A DNA stretch of 64,000 bases. It comes from Flavobacterium jumunjinense. Its GTDB lineage: Bacteria; Bacteroidota; Bacteroidia; Flavobacteriales; Flavobacteriaceae. The stretch lies in NCBI RefSeq assembly GCF_021650975.2, contig NZ_CP091285.1, positions 3,100,001 to 3,164,000 on the forward strand. Reading direction: 5' to 3'. Shown here piece by piece: positions 52,374 to 62,535 of this stretch; the stretch's first letter is position 1, and each line of letters begins with the position of its first letter. Below the pieces are notes generated by a model, which had not been told where the DNA came from, did no database searches, and saw nothing but the letters and a program-made list of their open reading frames with translations. The position numbers and the translations under genes are program-made.

Positions 52374-54128
52374 ATGAGAAAAATAAAAAATATAGTATTC
52401 CTAATTACAGTATTATCTATTCAGTTCACTTTTTCCCAAGTAAAAGATGAGAACATAGGCTCTGAAGTAGTAAATATTGTAAAACCATATACACCAACCA
52501 TTTCAGATGCTTTTAAAGTTAAGGAAACACCTGTAATGGAAGATGATGATAATACTCAAAAAGAAATTATTAAATATAATATTTTTTCATTTCCAGTAGC
52601 ATCAACATTTACACCTGCAAAAGGAAAAGCGGCAGGAGTAGACAAAACGGAAAGAGAAAAATTATATCGTAATTATGCAACTTTAGGGTTTGGTAACTAT
52701 CCAACAGTAAATGCAGAATTATTTATCACAGAGAACTTCGGAAGAAATAGCTATGTGGGTGGAATGCTTCGTCATTTATCTTCTCAAGGAGGTATTAAAG
52801 ACTTAGTGCTAGATGATAAATATTACAATACAAGTTTAGATGTAACTTATGGAAGTCGCGAAAGAGATTTAAGTTGGAATGTAGATTTAGGTGTTAAAAA
52901 TCAAATTTACAATTGGTATGGTTTGCCAACCACAAATATCTTTTTTGATGAAGCAACAATAAAAGCAATCAACCCAAAGCAATCCTATAATACAATTGGT
53001 TTGGGAGGAAAATTGAATTTAGAGAAGAGTTTCTTTAAAGAAGCAAGTTTAATGTTCAAGCGTTTTTCAGACGGATTTGGTTCAGGGGAAAATCGTTTCT
53101 ATTTAAAACCTAACTTCAATTTTGATGTAATGGATCAAAAAGTAAAAGCGAACTTTATTATTGATTATGTTGGAGGAAAATTTGAGAGAAATTATACAGC
53201 ATTAGAAGAGATAAAATACAGTCATGTTATTTTTGGTGCAAAACCAAGCATATTATATCAACAAGATGATTTTTCTGTGCAATTAGGAGCAGGAATTTTC
53301 TATTCGACAGGGAAAATTAATGGAATAAGCGATAGTAAATTATTTGTTTATCCAAATATAAAAGCATCTTATAGAATTGTAGGTGATATTTTAGTTGGGT
53401 ATGCAGGAGCAGAAGGAGGATTAAACCAAAACTCCTATGCAGAGTTTGTAGATCAAAATCCATTTGTTTCTCCAACCCTAATTGTAGCGCCAACAGATAA
53501 TAAATATGATATTTATGTTGGACTAAAAGGGAAGTTGGCAAATGCAGTAGCCTTTAATGTTCGTGGATCTTTTAATAATGACGATAATAAAGTATTGTTT
53601 GTAAGTAATCAATATGTTTTAGGAAACGTGAATACAGAAGGATATACAAATGGAAATTCTTTAAATGTTGTCTACGACAATGTGAAGACAGCAAGTTTCT
53701 TTGGAGAAATTAAAGCCGATTTTTCTAAAAGAGTAGCATTAGGAATAAATGCTACCTATAATAATTACACAACAGAGACTCAAGCTGAAGCTTGGAATTT
53801 ACCACAGTTAAATGTAGGAACTACATTAGATTTCGATATTAATGACAAATGGTATGCTGGAACAAATGTTTTCTTTGTAGGGGAACGTAAAGACATCGTT
53901 ACTGTTCAAGATGATTTAACAATTAATCCAGGTACATTTTCTCAAAAAGAGGTAAGCCTAGATAGCTATTTCGATTTGAATGCTCATATCGGTTATAAAT
54001 ATAACGATAGGTTAACTGCATTTTTAAGAGGAAATAATTTAGCGAATCAACAATATAATAGATGGTCAAATTTTCCTGTGCAAGGAATTCAAGTGCTTTT
54101 AGGAGCGAATTATAAATTTGATTTTTAA
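52374..54128 (+). CDS. Outer-membrane beta-barrel protein (TonB-receptor-like) of TPR pair
   Basis: The 584-residue protein has a signal peptide (MRKIKNIVFLITVLSIQFTFSQ), a short N-terminal region (about 25-100) with no convincing plug domain, then alternating amphipathic beta-strands to the C-terminus, ending in an aromatic last strand (GIQVLLGANYKFDF, terminal Phe). Strands such as NAELFITENFGRNSYVGGML and GANYKFDF suit an outer-membrane barrel. It is often annotated TonB-dependent receptor, though its short length and lack of a clear plug argue for a simpler barrel. It follows the TPR gene by 54 bp. Confidence 0.82.
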   Translation: MRKIKNIVFLITVLSIQFTFSQVKDENIGSEVVNIVKPYTPTISDAFKVKETPVMEDDDNTQKEIIKYNIFSFPVASTFTPAKGKAAGVDKTEREKLYRNYATLGFGNYPTVNAELFITENFGRNSYVGGMLRHLSSQGGIKDLVLDDKYYNTSLDVTYGSRERDLSWNVDLGVKNQIYNWYGLPTTNIFFDEATIKAINPKQSYNTIGLGGKLNLEKSFFKEASLMFKRFSDGFGSGENRFYLKPNFNFDVMDQKVKANFIIDYVGGKFERNYTALEEIKYSHVIFGAKPSILYQQDDFSVQLGAGIFYSTGKINGISDSKLFVYPNIKASYRIVGDILVGYAGAEGGLNQNSYAEFVDQNPFVSPTLIVAPTDNKYDIYVGLKGKLANAVAFNVRGSFNNDDNKVLFVSNQYVLGNVNTEGYTNGNSLNVVYDNVKTASFFGEIKADFSKRVALGINATYNNYTTETQAEAWNLPQLNVGTTLDFDINDKWYAGTNVFFVGERKDIVTVQDDLTINPGTFSQKEVSLDSYFDLNAHIGYKYNDRLTAFLRGNNLANQQYNRWSNFPVQGIQVLLGANYKFDF

Positions 54129-54149
54129 GAATTAAATAGAATCATAGAC

Positions 54150-54186
54150 AAAAGTTCATTGAGAAAATTTTTCTTAATGAACTTTT
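54150..54186 (+). terminator. Rho-independent terminator after the beta-barrel gene
   Basis: AAAAGTTCATT and AATGAACTTTT form an 11-bp outer stem whose loop (GAGAAAATTTTTCTT) pairs further. It lies 22 bp after the stop at 54128. Confidence 0.85.
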
Positions 54187-54208
54187 CTCATCTTATATAA
54201 TTACATAA

Positions 54209-54658
54209 ATGACTTTAAAGCAAAAAGTATACAATTGTTATAATAATCTACTCGAAGAAAAAATAAAGACACTTCGAAATAGAATTGAAGATCTGTCTCA
54301 GGATGCTCAAAACGATGCAAAAGGTTCTGCAGGAGATAAGCATGAGACAGCTTTGGCAATGATGCATTTAGAACAAGAAAAACTAAGCAAACAATTAAAA
54401 GAAGTAATAGCTCAAAAAAACATTCTAGAAAGTATAAACGATACGGTTATTAATACGAATGTTGGTTTAGGAAGTTTAGTCTATACAGATAAATTTATTT
54501 TTTTTATAAGTATTGCAATGCCTAAGATAACTTTAGATAATAACGATATTGTTGCGCTTTCACTTGATTCTCCTTTAGGTATTGCAATGAAAGGAAAAAC
54601 AAGTAAAGAAGAATTTGCATTCAATAATATGAAGTATGAAATTTTAAAAATAGAATAA
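54209..54658 (+). CDS. GreA/GreB-like protein (C-terminal FKBP-like domain)
   Basis: The 149-residue protein has an N-terminal coiled coil (about 10-75: LEEKIKTLRNRIEDLSQ, SAGDKHETALAMMHLEQEKL) and a C-terminal domain with LSLDSPLGIAMKGK and FNNMKYEILKIE, which matches the GreA/GreB C-terminal SPxGxAL-GK plus YEI pattern. The tip residues needed for transcript cleavage (two acidic residues of GreA) are not obvious, so it may be a secondary-channel factor rather than a cleavage factor. From memory such proteins are sometimes misannotated 3-oxoacyl-ACP synthase. It stands alone, with a terminator after it. Confidence 0.65.
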   Translation: MTLKQKVYNCYNNLLEEKIKTLRNRIEDLSQDAQNDAKGSAGDKHETALAMMHLEQEKLSKQLKEVIAQKNILESINDTVINTNVGLGSLVYTDKFIFFISIAMPKITLDNNDIVALSLDSPLGIAMKGKTSKEEFAFNNMKYEILKIE

Positions 54659-54679
54659 CTAAATCTATTTTTTTGGATT

Positions 54680-54717
54680 AATGGTTAAATAAATTGCCCT
54701 CTATTTATTTAACCATT
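54680..54717 (+). terminator. Rho-independent terminator after the GreA-like gene
   Basis: AATGGTTAAATAAAT and its complement form a 15-bp perfect stem with an 8-nt loop, followed by TTT, 22 bp after the stop. Confidence 0.85.
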
Positions 54718-54743
54718 TTTGTTTTTTATATTAATAAAATTCT

Positions 54744-54757
54744 AAATCCGCGGATTT
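54744..54757. promoter_or_regulatory. Perfect 14-bp palindrome AAATCCGCGGATTT
   Basis: An isolated palindrome, the most GC-rich spot of this intergenic region; could be an operator for a dimeric regulator of the C10 protease leader. No regulator is assigned. Confidence 0.35.
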
Positions 54758-55086
54758 TATTTGCTTTTGTAGGTTTTTTTGTAATTTTTAATTTTAACTA
54801 TAAATTATTAGGTTTTTTCTTATTTAATAATAAATATTTGTAGAATTTTCTTGTTTATTTTTTTAAAGTCCAGTTCGCTGTGTTTTATCTATTTTTTTAA
54901 CTTTTTTATTAGGAAAAATCTATTAGTTAAAAATGCGGCTCAGTGTTATATTTTTCCTATAATTCTTGTTAAAGTTTGAGTAGTGGTAAAAAACTAAACT
55001 TTTGTTTTATAGTTATTTAATAAAAGTTAGTTTCCCTTCAAATTGCACTTCACAAAACTCCTATTTTATTCTTGAAAAATTGAAAG

Positions 55087-55094
55087 TAGTTTTG
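55087..55094 (+). promoter_or_regulatory. Candidate -7 element for the C10 protease gene
   Basis: TAGTTTTG matches TAnnTTTG, 25 bp before the ATG at 55120; no consensus -33 at normal spacing. Confidence 0.35.
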
Positions 55095-55119
55095 AGTAAT
55101 AACTTTTAATTTTAAAAAA

Positions 55120-56316
55120 ATGAAAAAAATTTTTACTCTAGTTTTGTCTATCTTTTTAATTATGTCTTGTCAAGATGATAACAGTTCATCTGACTTTAAT
55201 AATGGGAATGACAAATATTTAATCTCGCAATTGCAGGCTGAAAACATTGCGAAAAAAGTCATTGAAGGAACAGCTAATACTTCCGAAATTACATTAAAAT
55301 TGAACACTATTTATGATCAAAACCAAACGCCAAGTATTTATGTTTTCAACACAAAAAAACAGAACAAGGATTATTTTATTTTAATTTCTGGAGATAAACG
55401 TACAGAAGATATCGTTCTTGGATTTGGAAAAGATAAAATTGATTTGGAAGATGCTCCAGAACAATTGAAATACTGGCTATCTAAATACGAGGACTTAATT
55501 AACAATTTTAGAAAAAAATCAATAGAAGATATTACAAAAGTTAATACATTCGAGAAAAGAGTAAATCAAATTGCTTCTAAATATAATGTTTTAGAAAATA
55601 TTGATTACTATAAGTCAAATCAGAAATCAACTTATGTTTATACTGTTCCATTTGTTACAACTAGATGGAATCAAGGCTGTGTGTATAATACTTATTCACC
55701 AGAACAAAATTCTAGTCCGTCATTATCAAACTGTGAAAAATCACTACCTTGTGGTAAAGCATATTCAGGTTGTGTAAGTACATGTTTGTCACAGGTTGTT
55801 AATTATTATCAATCAATGCCTGCTTATGATTATTCTTTACTATATGATTCATATGACGAAAGTCATTTAGATACGGCTGCTGGAAATGAAGTAGGTAAGT
55901 TGATGAAAAGAGTAGCAGACATTATGAGAATGAATTATACTTGTACGGGATCAGGATCTTATGCTAGCTATTATTTACCAAGATACTCTACTTATACTAG
56001 TTTAGGATTTACAAGCCCTTTGAAAAAGTATTATTTTAACGGTACAGATAATGTGCTTTTTTCAAATATTAAAAATGAAATAGAGTCTAAGAATATAGTA
56101 GTTTTTTCAGGTCAAGATACTGTGGCTGGTGCAGGACATCTATGGTTAGCAGATGGTGGTTATTTTATAGATAGTTTAACTGGAGGTACTTCTTATCTGC
56201 ACTTCAACTGGGGTTGGGGTGGAAAAGCAGACGGATGGTTTGCTTATGCAGATTTTAATAGCGGAAAATATAACTTTAATAGTGGAACAACAGCTTTCTA
56301 TAATTTCAGAAAATAG
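55120..56316 (+). CDS. C10 family cysteine protease (streptopain-like) lipoprotein
   Basis: The 398-residue protein has a lipoprotein signal ending at Cys17 (LIMSC) followed by QDD, an acidic surface-export-type run. Residues about 25-165 match a SpeB-type propeptide. The mature protease has Cys218 (AYSGCVSTCLSQVVNYY), His340 (GAGHLWLADG) and the C-terminal HFNWGWGGKADGWF that forms part of the active site and substrate pocket. C10 proteases are papain-like secreted enzymes. It is monocistronic, with a 460-bp upstream leader and a terminator after it. Confidence 0.92.
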   Translation: MKKIFTLVLSIFLIMSCQDDNSSSDFNNGNDKYLISQLQAENIAKKVIEGTANTSEITLKLNTIYDQNQTPSIYVFNTKKQNKDYFILISGDKRTEDIVLGFGKDKIDLEDAPEQLKYWLSKYEDLINNFRKKSIEDITKVNTFEKRVNQIASKYNVLENIDYYKSNQKSTYVYTVPFVTTRWNQGCVYNTYSPEQNSSPSLSNCEKSLPCGKAYSGCVSTCLSQVVNYYQSMPAYDYSLLYDSYDESHLDTAAGNEVGKLMKRVADIMRMNYTCTGSGSYASYYLPRYSTYTSLGFTSPLKKYYFNGTDNVLFSNIKNEIESKNIVVFSGQDTVAGAGHLWLADGGYFIDSLTGGTSYLHFNWGWGGKADGWFAYADFNSGKYNFNSGTTAFYNFRK

Positions 56317-56642
56317 GCTTTAATAATACACAATCTCGAATTGTTATTTTTTGTTTTTTAGCAGAGACCCTTAAAAATATTTTTTTAGGGGTCTTTTTTT
56401 TAATAATTAGTTTTTATTTTCTCTAAAACCTTAAAACAGATCCTTTATTAAATATTTATTTATAGTTGTTAACAAAAAACACATTTTTACAGTCTTTAAA
56501 TTACATAAAATATGTAAATTATTTATTTTAGTTTTAATTTGTAATTAAAAATGTTTTTATGATTTATTTTTAAAACATAAATATTCAATTTTGCTTTATC
56601 AATGAAACGAAAATAAGATATAAAAAAATAAATTATAAAGTT
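56317..56642. other. 326-bp intergenic region before asnB
   Basis: Holds a terminator at 56365-56394, then AT-rich sequence (about 15% GC) with no visible gene. No TAnnTTTG promoter is obvious near the asnB start. Confidence 0.6.
56365..56394 (+). terminator. Rho-independent terminator after the C10 protease
   Basis: AGACCCTTAAAAA pairs with TTTTTAGGGGTCT (one G-T wobble) and is followed by seven or more T, 49 bp after the stop at 56316. Confidence 0.85.
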
Positions 56643-58256
56643 ATGTGTGGAATTTTAGCCATTATCGGAAAAGGGAAAGAAGAAACTTTAGTGCAACAAT
56701 TATCTAAAAGAATGAGTCATCGTGGACCAGACGAAAGCGATATTCATATTACAGAAAACGGACATATACTTTCGCATGAAAGATTATCGATTGTAGATCT
56801 ACATACAGGAAAACAGCCTATTCAAGGAACATCTTCTGCTTGGATGATACATAATGGCGAAATTTATAATCATGAAACTTTAAGAAAAACAATTTTAAAA
56901 GAACATACTTTTAGAACAACATCAGACTCAGAAGTAATTGTGCATCTCTATGAGGAATTCGGATATGATTTTTGCGATTATTTAGATGGCATGTTTTCAT
57001 TTGTAGTTGTAGATGGAGATGATTTTATTGCAGGGCGAGATCCGTTAGGAATTAAACCATTATATTATGGAATTGACGAAAGAGGAAGATATTATTTTGC
57101 AAGTGAAATGAAATCAATAGCAGATCAATGTAAAACTTTTTCAACATTTCCTCCAGGACACTATTATACTGCTAAAACAGGATTTGTTAAGTATTATAAA
57201 CCAGAATGGGAAGAACAATCTAAAGCTATTGAAGAATTAGATTATACAACAATTAGAGAATCACTTACAGAAGCGGTACGAAAAAGATTAATGGCAGACG
57301 TTCCTTTTGGTGTCCTACTTTCTGGAGGATTAGATTCTTCCTTAACATCTTCTATTGCAAAACGTTTATTAGGAGATTCTCAAACACTCCACTCTTTTTC
57401 AATTGGTTTAGATGAAAATGCACCAGACTTAGTAGCTGCTAGAAAAGTGGCAAAGGTTTTAGGAACTGAACATCATGAATTATACTTTACTATCGAAGAA
57501 GGAATAAAAAACATAGAGAAATTAATTTGGCATCTTGAAACATATGATGTTACTTCAATTAGAGCGAGTACACCAATGTTTTTTATGTCTAAAGAAATTA
57601 CAGATTTAGGAATAAAAATGGTGTTGTCTGGAGAAGGAGCTGATGAAATTTTTGGAGGATATTTGTATTTTAGAAATGCACCATCAGCAGAAGAATTTCA
57701 AAAAGAAACAATTGAAAGGGTGCAAAAGTTATTTACGGCCGATTTATTAAGAGCAGATAAATCAACAATGGCTCACGGTTTAGAAGCGCGTGTTCCGTTT
57801 TTAGATAAGGAATTTCTAGAATTGGCAATAAAGATTAAGCCTGAAGAAAAGCAACCTAAAACCTATAAAGGAATTGAAAAATACATTCTAAGAAAAGCTT
57901 TCGATACACCAGAACAACCTTATTTGCCAGATGAAGTATTGTGGAGACAGAAAGAACAATTTTCAGATGGAGTTGGCTACAACTGGATCGATCAGTTGAT
58001 TGAGTTTTGTGCTTCTCAAGTTTCAGATAGTGAATTTGCTAAAGCAAAAGAATTGTTTCCATATAATACACCAACAAGTAAGGAAGCTTTTTATTACAGA
58101 ACAATATTTCATAAACATTTTCCACAAGAAAGCGCTGCGCAAACTGTAAGAAAATGGATTCCTAAATGGCAAGAAAATGAAGATCCAAGTGGTAGAGCAA
58201 ACGCGGCACATGTAAAAGCAGATGTAGGTATTGCTAAAGAAAAAGAAACGGTTTAA
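56643..58256 (+). CDS. asnB: Asparagine synthase B (glutamine-hydrolysing)
   Basis: The 537-residue protein is an AsnB: an N-terminal glutaminase with catalytic Cys2 (MCGILAI) and a C-terminal synthetase with PP-loop SGGLDSS (227-233), the MVLSGEGADEIFGGYLYF motif, and HGLEARVPFLDKEFLELA. It converts aspartate, ATP and glutamine to asparagine. It precedes gyrB in the Flavobacterium gene order. Length and motifs are normal. Confidence 0.97.
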   Translation: MCGILAIIGKGKEETLVQQLSKRMSHRGPDESDIHITENGHILSHERLSIVDLHTGKQPIQGTSSAWMIHNGEIYNHETLRKTILKEHTFRTTSDSEVIVHLYEEFGYDFCDYLDGMFSFVVVDGDDFIAGRDPLGIKPLYYGIDERGRYYFASEMKSIADQCKTFSTFPPGHYYTAKTGFVKYYKPEWEEQSKAIEELDYTTIRESLTEAVRKRLMADVPFGVLLSGGLDSSLTSSIAKRLLGDSQTLHSFSIGLDENAPDLVAARKVAKVLGTEHHELYFTIEEGIKNIEKLIWHLETYDVTSIRASTPMFFMSKEITDLGIKMVLSGEGADEIFGGYLYFRNAPSAEEFQKETIERVQKLFTADLLRADKSTMAHGLEARVPFLDKEFLELAIKIKPEEKQPKTYKGIEKYILRKAFDTPEQPYLPDEVLWRQKEQFSDGVGYNWIDQLIEFCASQVSDSEFAKAKELFPYNTPTSKEAFYYRTIFHKHFPQESAAQTVRKWIPKWQENEDPSGRANAAHVKADVGIAKEKETV

Positions 58257-58282
58257 AATTTGATTTTTTATTTATTTTTAAG

Positions 58283-58305
58283 ACGTCAGCTATATTGGTT
58301 GACGT
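58283..58305 (+). terminator. Terminator after asnB
   Basis: ACGTCAGC (58283-58290) pairs with GTTGACGT (58298-58305, one G-T), followed by a run of T. Confidence 0.75.
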
Positions 58306-58343
58306 TTTTTTATTTTTAATGGCTTAAAAGTGGTTTAAAATGA

Positions 58344-60404
<2,061 letters not shown>

Positions 60405-61403
60405 ATGAAGAAAATCATAACGTGTTTTGTTTTTTTGTTAGCTGTTTTGAAAGCTAATGCACAAGCACCAACTGATTTTGATAAAATAGGGTATCTGTTA
60501 TCAGATGCCCTTTTGTATTCTGAACAATATATATTACCAATTACAGATGCTGCTGTATATCAATCTTCTTCAGCTTGGGTCTTGTCTCCAAAGAAAAAAA
60601 AAGTTTGGGATGTAACATTAGGAATACATACAAATATATTTTTCGTTCCCAAAAAAGACAGAGAATTTACTATTAAAAATTCTGATTTTCAATTTTTCGA
60701 GATTGAAGGAAATTCAACCGCTACTGTACCTTCTGCATTAGGAAATGATGATCAAGTTTATCTAACGGGAGAAATTGGAGGAGAACAAGTCCGATTCGAA
60801 ACGCCAGAAGGTGTCAATCAAGAAAGTATTATTTATCCGTATTTACAGGCAAGCGTTGAGTTACCTTTGGGTTTTGAATTCACAGGTAGGTATTCTACAA
60901 GAACAAAACTTAAAAAGGGGTATTATCAAGTGTATGGAGCAGGATTAAAATATAACATAAGTCAACATTTCTTAAATTGGAAGGATAAAAATATTCATTT
61001 AGCCATTGCAACAATATATTCGAAAGAAGATATAGGTTTCGATTTCTTAGATATTAATACTGCCTATGGAAATTTAGGAATTAATCAAATTAATGGAAAA
61101 GTTGATACATGGCATTTTAATGTTGTTGGTTCTAAAGAATTTAATAATTTTGAATTAATAGGGAATTTCATTGTAAATAATAGTAAATTTGAATACTTAG
61201 TAAGTGGACCAGAAGGATCTATTGAAGGATTTATTCCAGTTCAAGCTATAATTAATGATTTGCTAAAAACTATAGAGAAAGATAAGGTCAATTATGTCTT
61301 TGAAATCTCAGGTATTTATCATATTAATAAACTTGCTTTGCAAAGTTCATTTGCTTTTGGTAAATTTGCTAATCTCAATTTAGGAGTACAATATAAATTT
61401 TAA
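60405..61403 (+). CDS. DUF6588-like outer-membrane beta-barrel protein
   Basis: The 332-residue protein has a signal peptide (ending ANAQ), a conserved opening AWVLSPKKKKVWDVTLGIHT, then alternating beta-strands ending with an aromatic terminal strand (NLGVQYKF). I recall this family as DUF6588, encoded between gyrB and mdh in Flavobacteria. It begins immediately after the gyrB stop, so it is translationally coupled. Likely an outer-membrane barrel of unknown role. Confidence 0.8.
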   Translation: MKKIITCFVFLLAVLKANAQAPTDFDKIGYLLSDALLYSEQYILPITDAAVYQSSSAWVLSPKKKKVWDVTLGIHTNIFFVPKKDREFTIKNSDFQFFEIEGNSTATVPSALGNDDQVYLTGEIGGEQVRFETPEGVNQESIIYPYLQASVELPLGFEFTGRYSTRTKLKKGYYQVYGAGLKYNISQHFLNWKDKNIHLAIATIYSKEDIGFDFLDINTAYGNLGINQINGKVDTWHFNVVGSKEFNNFELIGNFIVNNSKFEYLVSGPEGSIEGFIPVQAIINDLLKTIEKDKVNYVFEISGIYHINKLALQSSFAFGKFANLNLGVQYKF

Positions 61404-61424
61404 AAAAAAATAAACATAAAAAAG

Positions 61425-62357
61425 ATGAAAGTAACTATAGTAGGTGCTGGAAACGTAGGAGCAACATGTGCAGACGTAATTTCATATAGAGGAATTGCAA
61501 GTGAAGTTGTATTGTTAGATATTAAAGAAGGTTTTGCTGAAGGTAAAGCTATGGATATTATGCAATGTGCTACAACTACAGTTTTTAATACAAAAGTATC
61601 TGGAAGTACAAGCGATTATTCAAAAACTGCAGGAAGTAATGTAGTTGTTATAACTTCAGGAATTCCTAGAAAACCAGGAATGACTCGTGAAGAATTAATT
61701 GGTATAAATGCTGGGATAGTAAAGTCTGTAGCAGAAAATGTATTAGTTCATTCTCCAAATGCAATTATAGTTGTAGTGTCTAATCCAATGGATACAATGA
61801 CATATTTAACATTAAAAGCAACTGGATTGCCAAAAAACAGAGTAATTGGAATGGGTGGAGCTTTAGATAGCTCTCGTTTCAAATATTTCTTGTCTCAAGC
61901 TTTACAAAAACCAGGAAATGATGTTCAAGGAATGGTGATTGGTGGTCATGGAGATACAACTATGATTCCTTTAACAAGATTAGCATCTTACAATGGTTCG
62001 CCAGTTTCAAACTTCTTGTCTCAAGAAGAGTTAGACAAAGTAGCGGCTTCAACTATGGTTGGTGGTGCAACTTTAACAGGTTTACTAGGTACATCTGCTT
62101 GGTATGCTCCAGGTGCATCTGTAGCGTATTTGGTAGACAGTATTTTAAACGATCAAAAACGTATGATTCCTTGTTCAGTAATGTTAGAAGGAGAGTATGG
62201 ACAAAGTGATATTTGTATCGGTGTACCTTGTATTATTGGTAAAAACGGTATCGAAGAAATTGTTGATGTAAAATTAAATGATGCAGAAAAAGCATTATTC
62301 GCTAAAAGTGCGGAAGCAGTTCGTAATATGAATGCTGATTTAAAATCGGTATTATAA
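61425..62357 (+). CDS. mdh: Malate dehydrogenase
   Basis: The 310-residue protein is an LDH-like malate dehydrogenase: GAGNVGATCAD at the N-terminus, NAIIVVVSNPMDTMTYL, VIGMGGALDSSRFKYFL, GGHGDTTMIPLTRLA with the catalytic His. The SGIPRKPGMTREELIG substrate loop is malate-type. It interconverts malate and oxaloacetate with NAD in the TCA cycle. It is 22 bp downstream of the barrel gene. Confidence 0.97.
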   Translation: MKVTIVGAGNVGATCADVISYRGIASEVVLLDIKEGFAEGKAMDIMQCATTTVFNTKVSGSTSDYSKTAGSNVVVITSGIPRKPGMTREELIGINAGIVKSVAENVLVHSPNAIIVVVSNPMDTMTYLTLKATGLPKNRVIGMGGALDSSRFKYFLSQALQKPGNDVQGMVIGGHGDTTMIPLTRLASYNGSPVSNFLSQEELDKVAASTMVGGATLTGLLGTSAWYAPGASVAYLVDSILNDQKRMIPCSVMLEGEYGQSDICIGVPCIIGKNGIEEIVDVKLNDAEKALFAKSAEAVRNMNADLKSVL

Positions 62358-62378
62358 TACTTAAAAAAAGAGTACACG

Positions 62379-62407
62379 AAAAACTGTCATATTGCTTGAC
62401 AGTTTTT
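62379..62407 (+). terminator. Rho-independent terminator of mdh
   Basis: AAAAACTGTCA and TGACAGTTTTT form an 11-bp perfect stem, 7-nt loop, followed by T-run, 22 bp after the stop. Confidence 0.88.
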
Positions 62408-62465
62408 TTTATATAGTCATCAATAAGATAATAATGAAAAAAACCAGTTTTATTAGGAAATAAAA

Positions 62466-62496
62466 TTGGTTAATCTTATTGTAAATTATATATTTG
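62466..62496 (+). promoter_or_regulatory. Promoter of secDF
   Basis: TTG (62466-62468), 20 bp, TATATTTG (62489-62496) matches the consensus exactly, 39 bp upstream of the ATG at 62536. Confidence 0.7.
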
Positions 62497-62535
62497 TTCG
62501 TTTTTATAAAATAGAATAATTAATTTATAGTAATA

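Larger units (their letters stand above)
54659..55119. other. 461-bp intergenic leader with terminator and palindrome
   Basis: No gene is seen. It holds the terminator at 54680-54717, a perfect 14-bp GC-containing palindrome at 54744-54757, and an AT-rich tract up to a candidate -7 box (TAGTTTTG, 55087-55094) just 26 bp before the C10 protease start. Confidence 0.5.
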
